Shown here: piece after piece, positions 57,971 to 64,000 of the stretch
How the letters are laid out: each line of letters starts with the position of its first letter
Numbering within the stretch: the first letter of the stretch is position 1
From: Isoetes taiwanensis
Lineage: Eukaryota > Streptophyta > Lycopodiopsida > Isoetales > Isoetaceae
Length of the DNA stretch: 64,000 nucleotides
NCBI GenBank assembly: GCA_021234155.1
Contig: JAJEKV010000022.1
Location: forward strand, 2,912,728-2,976,727
Reading direction: 5' to 3'
Translations under genes and position numbers: made by a program
Notes under the pieces: generated by a model
What the model was told of the DNA's origin: nothing
Database searches by the model: none
The model's input: the letters and a program-made list of their open reading frames with translations, nothing else

Positions 57971-59936
57971 TGGGAAAATTACCAAAATAACCTTAATTGT
58001 TGACGTATTTCCCAAAAAGCCCTTCGTATTTTGGAATTTCCCAAATTGCCCTTAATTCTTAGGTATTTTCCCAAATAGCCCTTTCTATGCTAAAAATTAT
58101 CAAAAAACCATGCAATTTTTCAACGTCACAACAGAATATCATTCTTTATAGATGGACTGAAAGTGTTTAGTACCACAATTTCGACATAATCCAGCATACA
58201 TTTTAACATCCAAAATAATTCTTACAACAACACGTTATGACAAGAACATGAAATGGAAATGTCAAATGGGATTTCTGCAACTGCGTTCATTATGGCCGTT
58301 GTTGCCACAACGTGTGCACTTGTACACACGTTTTTCTCTATCTCTGTCTTCTGTCCTATCCCGTTTCCTTCTAGGCCTTCTAGGAGGACGACGTGTCGCA
58401 GGAGGTAGCAATTCATTATTTTCAATAGATTCAAAATTTGGTGGATAAATAGCTCCAGCATATGAATAGCAAAATGAACTTAACAAGTAACCTGGATGAG
58501 TATAAAGCTCTGGACGTTGTCGTCGAAAAAGAATAGCAGGAACTGCATGACCACAAGGCAATCCTGACATTTGCCACTCCAAGCACGAACACGTTTTAAA
58601 CTCGATGTTAACCACAACTAATCGCTCTGAATTTTGTACTTCAAACACAAATGCATCAGAAGGAAATACTATGTATCTTCTGGCTCGTTCAGTGACTTTT
58701 GTAATATGTCGTTGAGCATCTTTTACTAGAGTGTATGTAGCAACTTCTCCACAAGATGCCCACAAAGCCTCTCCTTCAACACGGTTCTTGTCAAAGCGTT
58801 CAGTCAGCTGTCTTTGAATAATTTCTAACATTGGAATGATAGGCTTATCTCTAGCTTCAAGAAGCCAAGAATTTAAAGCCTCTGCAATGTTAGAAGTCAA
58901 ATGACCAAACCCTGTTCCTTTAAAGTGTGCAGTTGCCCAATATTGTGCGGGTGCTGAAGCAAGCAACCAATCTGTAACACTGTTATTGATTGCCCTCATG
59001 CGTTGGATAGCTTCATTAAAGCCCTCCACAGATTTAGCATATGCAGCTTGCCAAAAGAACCTGATGAATTCACCATTGTTGCACTTCTTTTTAAGATTAG
59101 CATCCAAATGTCTCATGCAAAAAGCATGATGAACTCCTGGAAACACAAGATCCATAGCTGGCAATAAACCTTTCATTCTATCAGAAACAAAAGTTACAGT
59201 GCCTAGAACCTGGAGAGTATCACGTAATGACTGCAAGAACCATACCCAGTTGTCTTCATTTTCATTATCGATGACACCGAATGCAATAGGGTAGAGTCCT
59301 CCAGTTGCATCAATGCACATTTGCACATAGCGGATGTCCAAGAAATACACCGGTAAGAACGTGCCATCCAAACCAATAAAAGGCCTACAACTCTTCCATC
59401 CGTTGATGCATGAACCAAAAGCTAAAAATAGCCTGTAAAATCTGCCTTCACTTGTTTGCTGCACAACTGCTACACTTCCTGGATTAGCATTCATGATGGC
59501 TTGGCAATAAGCCTCAACTTTCTTGTATGCTTCAGAGTAATCACCATGAATAGAGCGAAGGGCTTGCTTGATAGCATTATAAGCAACCTTGTAAGTAATC
59601 TGCGTACCTGTTTCTCTCTTAAAATCTGCTTGCAGCTGCTTTGGATTATAATTTGGTTGGTCCCTGATTTTTTCCATATATTTTGCTGCTACAAATGATG
59701 CAGAACAGGGTATAAAAGAGTGGCGATTAATCGCCAAAAGGCGATTTTCTAGGGATATTCAAGAAAAAAGTGGCGAAACTTTATAAGGGATGATTTTTCG
59801 TGGGGAAAAAAAATAGCCATATAAAAGGGGGCAAATTTCGTAACATCTGAAATATCGCCGAGTAAATGTGGGGGACGGTGATCACATTCGCCTTCTCCAT
59901 AGACGAATCAGCAAGCCCTAATATCGGCAAATAGCC

Positions 59937-60060
59937 ATGTCTTGCCCACCGATGGTTCTTCTGCTGCAAAAATCGCTGCCTATAGTGGCTTTCTTGTTAT
60001 GTCTTGCCCACCGATGGTTCTTCTGCTGCAAAAATCGCTGCCTATAGTGGCTTTCTTGTT
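59937..60060. repeat. 62-bp perfect tandem duplication inside the hAT-like element
   Basis: ATGTCTTGCCCACCGATGG to GGCTTTCTTGTT occurs at 59937 and 59999, without visible change. Confidence 0.95.
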
Positions 60061-61553
60061 ATGCTTTTGTTCAAGTGGAGATAGGTTGGATTGGACCGAT
60101 GCTTCGCGTCTGCTGGATAGCCTGAATTTGCTGCTCTATGTTCCCAGAGCAAGGGACAGAGGTACAAGGCTAACCTCCTATGACGGATTTGCATGTGGTT
60201 TTGAGCCCTATTATTGTGTGTGTATCCTTTCTAGAAAGTAAGTTAAATCCATATCTGGATGTTTTTGCAGGGACCAACATGCTGTTATAGAAGGGCCATT
60301 ACCTATTTGATTAGGTTCGATCTATCTACCTTCAGCATATTTGGCTCTATTTTTATGACATAATCTCTATTTTCCATTTATTTGCTAACATTTATGTCCC
60401 TTTGTATCTCTGCGATGTTATGCACATAATATCATTGTGCATTATTTGCAGGAAAACCAAGACTTTGGACTGCTAATCAAGAAGTGTTGTTCCTCTTAGC
60501 AAAATATACATCAAGAACATGTCTGTGATCAACAATATATCTGTATTTTACTGTTGGTACATCTCTCGAAATAGTTGTTACCAGGTACTGTAGTTGCATT
60601 AGATTTTCATAGGTTTTGCTATAAAAGCATATATAATCCTATTGTTGGTATCCAATGAGCATAATTGATGCATTTGCTAGCAAGCTTAACAAAGGTTCAC
60701 GGTCTGCTATACACAGATCTAGTTTACACACACAAGTAGTAGTGTATGCTTCTTTATGTAAACAAGCTATTAGATTATTTTTGCTGTTAAGAAGCGATAG
60801 ATATGACTATTAGAGTAAAACTATTGTCTCATGCATAGGAAAATTGTTTGGATAGAAGTAACGTCTTAGTGGTTGATACATCGTAAGATCATTTTCATAA
60901 ATAGATATTTTCCTAGCCTAGATCCAAACACCATGTCTTTGAGACATGTCTATGTAATGCAACAAGTATCATTGGTTTTGAGCTTGAATGCGTCTCTTGT
61001 ATAGAAGATATTACTAAAGTTATTGGTGATCAAGAATTCATCTTCTCAGATAATATTGAAAACCTCGTTTGTAATGCAATTGCTGAGAAATATCAGATTA
61101 CAAAACAGGTCCTGTGATCTTTAAATACGGATGGAGGATATTGGCATTATAGCAGTGGATACAATATCCTTTGCAAAGTTATCCTGGCGAGCTAGCATAT
61201 GCAAGTTCACATCATTCTGTACTAGCTTAGACGTGTTGTTTTAACGTTGCTATTATCCATGCTAATTAACCATTAAATTATTATTTTATTATCCACTTTG
61301 AAGATAGATCACAGTTTTTTAGGAAATGCAGAAGCGGACTGTAGAATATCTTGATAACCTAAAGATCCTTCCATCGGCAGTTGAAATTTTACAGACAGGT
61401 CGCTCAGGGAACACACATAGAATTATTCTAGAGATTATCAAGAAAGTTATAATGCAATGCACTCTTTAGGCCACAAAAGGTTTGTCGCAAGCTTCCATTG
61501 GTAAGAACAAAGTCTTTTATTCTTACAAGGCTGATCCTTACAGGATTGTTTAA

Positions 61554-61810
61554 ATGAGACTACAACACTCAGCGATCGTGAAGTCTTTACACAAGGCTTT
61601 CCCCCCAGGATCTCACCATATATTGGAAGTCTTTACACAAGGCTTTCCCCCAGGATCTCACCATATATTGGAAGATGGTCTGGGAAGCCTAAATGTAAGA
61701 GGGGATGTTACCATATGTGATACCATTTGTGTGGTGAAAGGGACGATTATTGTAGCTAAGAATCCATGTCTTCACCTGGAGATATTCTATTATTGAAGGT
61801 TGTGAATGTG
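61554..61810 (+). pseudogene. RNA-dependent RNA polymerase-like scrap carried by the hAT-like element
   Basis: From about 61680 the plus strand reads GLGSLNVRGDVTICDTICVV, then KGTIIVAKNPCLH. After a one-base slip at CACCTGG it continues GDILLLKVV. KGxVxVAKNPCLHPGDI is the highly conserved segment of plant and fungal cellular RDR proteins. A ~51-bp tandem duplication (61572-61670) lies just upstream. Nearby open pieces (60452-60530 GKPRLWTANQEVLFLLAKY; 60975-61115 CIEDITKVIGDQEFIFSDN; 61330-61470) look like further exons, but I cannot assign them. The gene would act in small-RNA amplification; here only a fragment survives. Confidence 0.55.
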
Positions 61811-62491
61811 CTGCATTAAACCTCATGGTTGATTGCTATACTTATTGTTGAGCTCTTTCTTCTTGCTGTATTTTCCTAAAACTGGAACTTTAGCTTTGAT
61901 TCCCATTACTCTATAGCCCTATCTTGATCCTATGGAAAAAGAAGGCAAACTTATATAGCCTTGCAATAAGGCTTCTTAAAATTAGGATATGCACTAAGAT
62001 GAGGCACACTTTTGCAAGGCATACAAAATTTGTATTACTCAAATTCGCGAAATAAAATTGTTAGTGATAGAAAAAAGTTCAAATTTAGCCAAGTGTAAAT
62101 ATGCATCAAGAATTATTTCTAAGCAAATTTAGCCAAATAGAAATGCGAAATTCTCTTTTTTTTTCAAGTTTAGCCAAACATAATCTTAGTGCTAAAATTT
62201 TGAGCTCCTTAAAATTTACCCTGATGCAGAAGCTTCCTTGTTGCATAGTTTAGCAATGCCTCCACAAGTATGCAAACTAGTGAATTTCTTTATTTCGCAT
62301 CTTGGCCCACCATGCACAACTGATGCATGCAACCTCCACGGACATGACTGGTCTCCACAAAAGACTGTATACCTATTCTTTTCAGATTTGCCTACTTCTA
62401 ATTCCACATGAGCACGTAGGGCTTCTTCCTTCATAGCATTCCGGAGCTCCAAGATTGAGTCAAATTGCTGGCCTACTCTTAAATCCATCAT

Positions 62492-63345
62492 ATTTTACAT
62501 TCAAATTGTGGAAAGCAAAAGGCAAGGAGAGAAAGCAAGTGTGAAACAAGAATGTAAAAGCAAATCAATTCATCTGTTCACAAAGATATTGTAAATGGTA
62601 TGTACTTACCTTTTCAATCATCATTTCAGCTCTGAATCTACATCAAACCTCCTGTTTCAAGCTTGACAGATCTGTGGCGCAGTAAAACAGATCAACAAAA
62701 TTGTGAAACATAGATCAACAAAACACAGAGTGGACTAATCTGCAGAACTAATCCAACTCTATAACCTTGCATGCTGAATTCATAGCTTTAGAAGATTAAA
62801 ATTCACAGTATTAGAAGATCTAAATCTGGTGATATGAGTTTGACAATCCAATGTTTTAAAAGACGTACTGCTCTAGCGAAAGCCAGATTGGAATTTTCTG
62901 AAGAAAGACAACAGTCAATTCGGGAACCATTGAAGCAACCATGGAATTTGTCAATGACCAGGCAAAATGTCGGAAACCTGATGCAGAAATTTTAGACTTC
63001 ATCATTCAAAGACATGAATCCGGCTAGCTTGAATGGAACCGGTGCAATAGCCAAGGATGATGTAGCTCCTGATTCAATCAATGGAACAGACGATGTGAAG
63101 CTTGACCAGAGAGGCTAACAAAAAGATCACTGAGCACTGCTGGATTGAATGGCATGCATGAACGGAAAACTAGTTGCATGCAAATTCTAGTACAGAAATC
63201 AAAATATTACCTGGGTATGGAAGCAGCAGCAGATCAGTCGACTTTGAATCATCGGAACACTCGGCTTGCATCAACGGATCAGTCGGTTGCATCAGGGCCC
63301 AAATTAGGAACGAAGCAAAAAATCAGAACAGGAAAAAAAATTTAG
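62492..63345. other. 5' region of the MULE gene, no separate gene
   Basis: Between the transposase start and the right TIR. It should contain the promoter and leader of the minus-strand gene; no TATA element stands out. A possible upstream noncoding exon cannot be excluded. Confidence 0.4.
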
Positions 63346-63460
63346 CGGCAAGGCCGTTTTTGGATTTTCGATTTTTTTTTTGGTATTATGGGAATTTCGA
63401 AAATACAAAGGGTATTTTGGGAAATACATCAAAAATTAGGGTTATTTTGGTAAATTTCCT

Positions 63461-63468
63461 ATTTTATA
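63461..63468 (+). repeat. MULE target-site duplication, right copy
   Basis: ATTTTATA, matching 57963-57970. Confidence 0.7.
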
Positions 63469-63629
63469 ATTATGAGGCTATGCGAATATATGCTCCGTAC
63501 ATATTTAGTAGTTATGATGCTATGCATTTATGGGCTCAGAAGTTCAATACAATTCTAAAGGTTTTGAATGCACTGCGAGAATTCCATTGATATTTGAAGT
63601 AACTTTTAAATTGTAAAACCAAAGTACAA

Positions 63630-63840
63630 GCGCACGCAAGGCAAATATAGTCAAGGCAATTATATTGAAGGCAAGGGAATTATATTCAAGTGCAAGGCAA
63701 ATATATTCAAGGCAATTATATTGAAGTCTATTATATTCATGCTACTAAATAGACTCTACTAAATAGACTCGGAGACCATGATCATGATACTAAATAGACT
63801 CAGAGACCATGATCATGCTACTAAATAGACTCAACAAAGT
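63630..63840. repeat. Short-period degenerate tandem repeats
   Basis: GGCAA(A/T)TATA(T/G)TCAAG units (63638-63735), followed by three CTACTAAATAGACTC / GAGACCATGATCATG units (63740-63835). Noncoding. Confidence 0.75.
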
Positions 63841-63895
63841 TCTTGTAGACCACACAAGCCTTCCCAGACGCATCATTGAAAACTTAGAGTATGAG

Positions 63896-64000
63896 ACTTT
63901 CGCTTTGGCAGACAGTTGCTCCTGCTATGTGGCATTTTTGACTTGATAATTTGCAATGGCCTTTCACAGTGGCCCGATTCTCGCAAGTGCACATGCAGAC
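63896..64000 (+). mobile_element. Second copy of the GC-rich LINE (endonuclease region), cut by window end
   Basis: Matches 39434-39542 and reads in one frame through DLIICNGLSQWPDSRKCTC. The equivalent stretch at 39480-39540 is frameshifted. The match starts abruptly, so it is 5'-truncated or fragmented; it continues beyond the window. Confidence 0.85.

Larger units (their letters stand above)
59706..62223. mobile_element. hAT-like element nested in the MULE transposase
   Basis: Flanked by ATGCAGAA at 59698-59705 and 62224-62231 (8-bp duplication, as for hAT). The ends are CAGGGTATAAAAGAG on the left and CAGGGTAAATTTTAAGG on the right (minus strand); CAGGG-type ends suit hAT. A subterminal 16-bp palindrome TGGCGATTAATCGCCA lies at 59721-59736. 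I see no hAT dimerisation or transposase sequence, so it is non-autonomous. The interior includes spliced-gene-like pieces. Confidence 0.75.
58262..62491 (-). pseudogene. MULE transposase (MURA type), split by a nested insertion
   Basis: The N-terminal part (62224-62491) is the MuDR DNA-binding region: a CGDQSCPWRLHAS zinc-like segment and HTCGGIAKLCNKEASAS. The rest (58262-59697) continues with FVAAKYMEKIRDQPNYN. Numbering from 59737, it shows the DDE core (D124 in FIGLDGTF, D186 in TFVSDRMKGL, C207-x-x-H210, E286 in TSNIAEALNSW), a SWIM finger (C383, C385, C395, H397) and a CCHC knuckle (C474, C477, H482, C487). All catalytic and zinc residues are present and the main part has no stops. The frame matches on both sides of the insertion once one 8-bp copy is removed, so the gene was intact when hit. 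The first ~13 residues of the long frame come from the inserted element, not the transposase. Confidence 0.9.
57971..63460 (-). mobile_element. Mutator-like element (MULE) with long TIRs
   Basis: The left end reads TGGGAAAATTACCAAAATAA and the right end, on the minus strand, AGGAAATTTACCAAAATAAC. Similarity continues for roughly 90 bp through TATTTCCCAAAA, TTTGTATTTT and GAATTTCCCA. Long TIRs with an 8-9 bp duplication and a MURA-type transposase inside define a MULE. Total length is 5.49 kb, of which 2.52 kb is a nested hAT-like insertion, so the original element was about 2.96 kb. Confidence 0.9.

Overview
The window looks like nuclear DNA of a land plant, probably a seed-free one (fern or lycophyte grade; this is inference). 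It holds pieces of typical plant nuclear genes (ATG18 with WD and BCAS3-type sequence, a BRUTUS/HRZ-type zinc-finger E3, a PLS-type PPR protein, a CAX cation/proton exchanger) with GT-AG introns. These lie in AT-rich DNA dominated by plant-type transposons (MULE, hAT, CACTA, Ty3/gypsy and short LTR elements, several non-LTR families). There is no operon structure, and I saw no tRNA, rRNA or CRISPR.

Layout. 1-1040: decayed beta-class DNA methyltransferase-like gene. 2107-16276 (block A) and 23460-37555 (block B): two copies of one ~14.1 kb segment. Each carries ATG18 exons (-), an internally duplicated unknown exon (-), a non-LTR 3' end, a PPR scrap (+), an HRZ zinc-finger exon (-), exons of an acidic unknown protein (-), a second non-LTR tail, CAX exons (+) and a 2.06 kb gypsy-type LTR at the right edge. 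16277-23459: the gypsy internal region on the minus strand, with a polypurine tract next to the LTR and gag-like debris; it lies only between the blocks. 37636-43125: a non-autonomous LTR element (LTR ~494 bp) that was hit by a GC-rich endonuclease/RT LINE. 44507-45331: a 5'-truncated L1-type LINE with exact 15-bp target duplications. 45488-52661: a 7.2 kb T-rich noncoding insertion between 26-bp direct repeats, ending in a perfect 131-bp-arm hairpin. 52688-53322: CACTA-type terminus. 53800-57960: small repeats and palindromic MITE-like DNA. 57971-63460: a MULE with long terminal inverted repeats; its transposase gene is split by a 2.5 kb hAT-like element that carries an apparent RNA-dependent RNA polymerase scrap. 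63896-64000: start of a second copy of the GC-rich LINE.

The main interpretive point concerns the two blocks. Most of their differences are not random mutations. They sit on CAG/CTG trinucleotides, typically losing or replacing the middle base, and which block carries the damaged version changes from patch to patch. That is what uncorrected base-calling error at CHG-methylated cytosines would look like, so many frameshifts and broken splice sites here may be artefacts. One ~470-bp patch instead shows ordinary substitution divergence, and one ~93-bp deletion is real. The duplication may be recent, or it may be two haplotypes joined end to end by the assembler.
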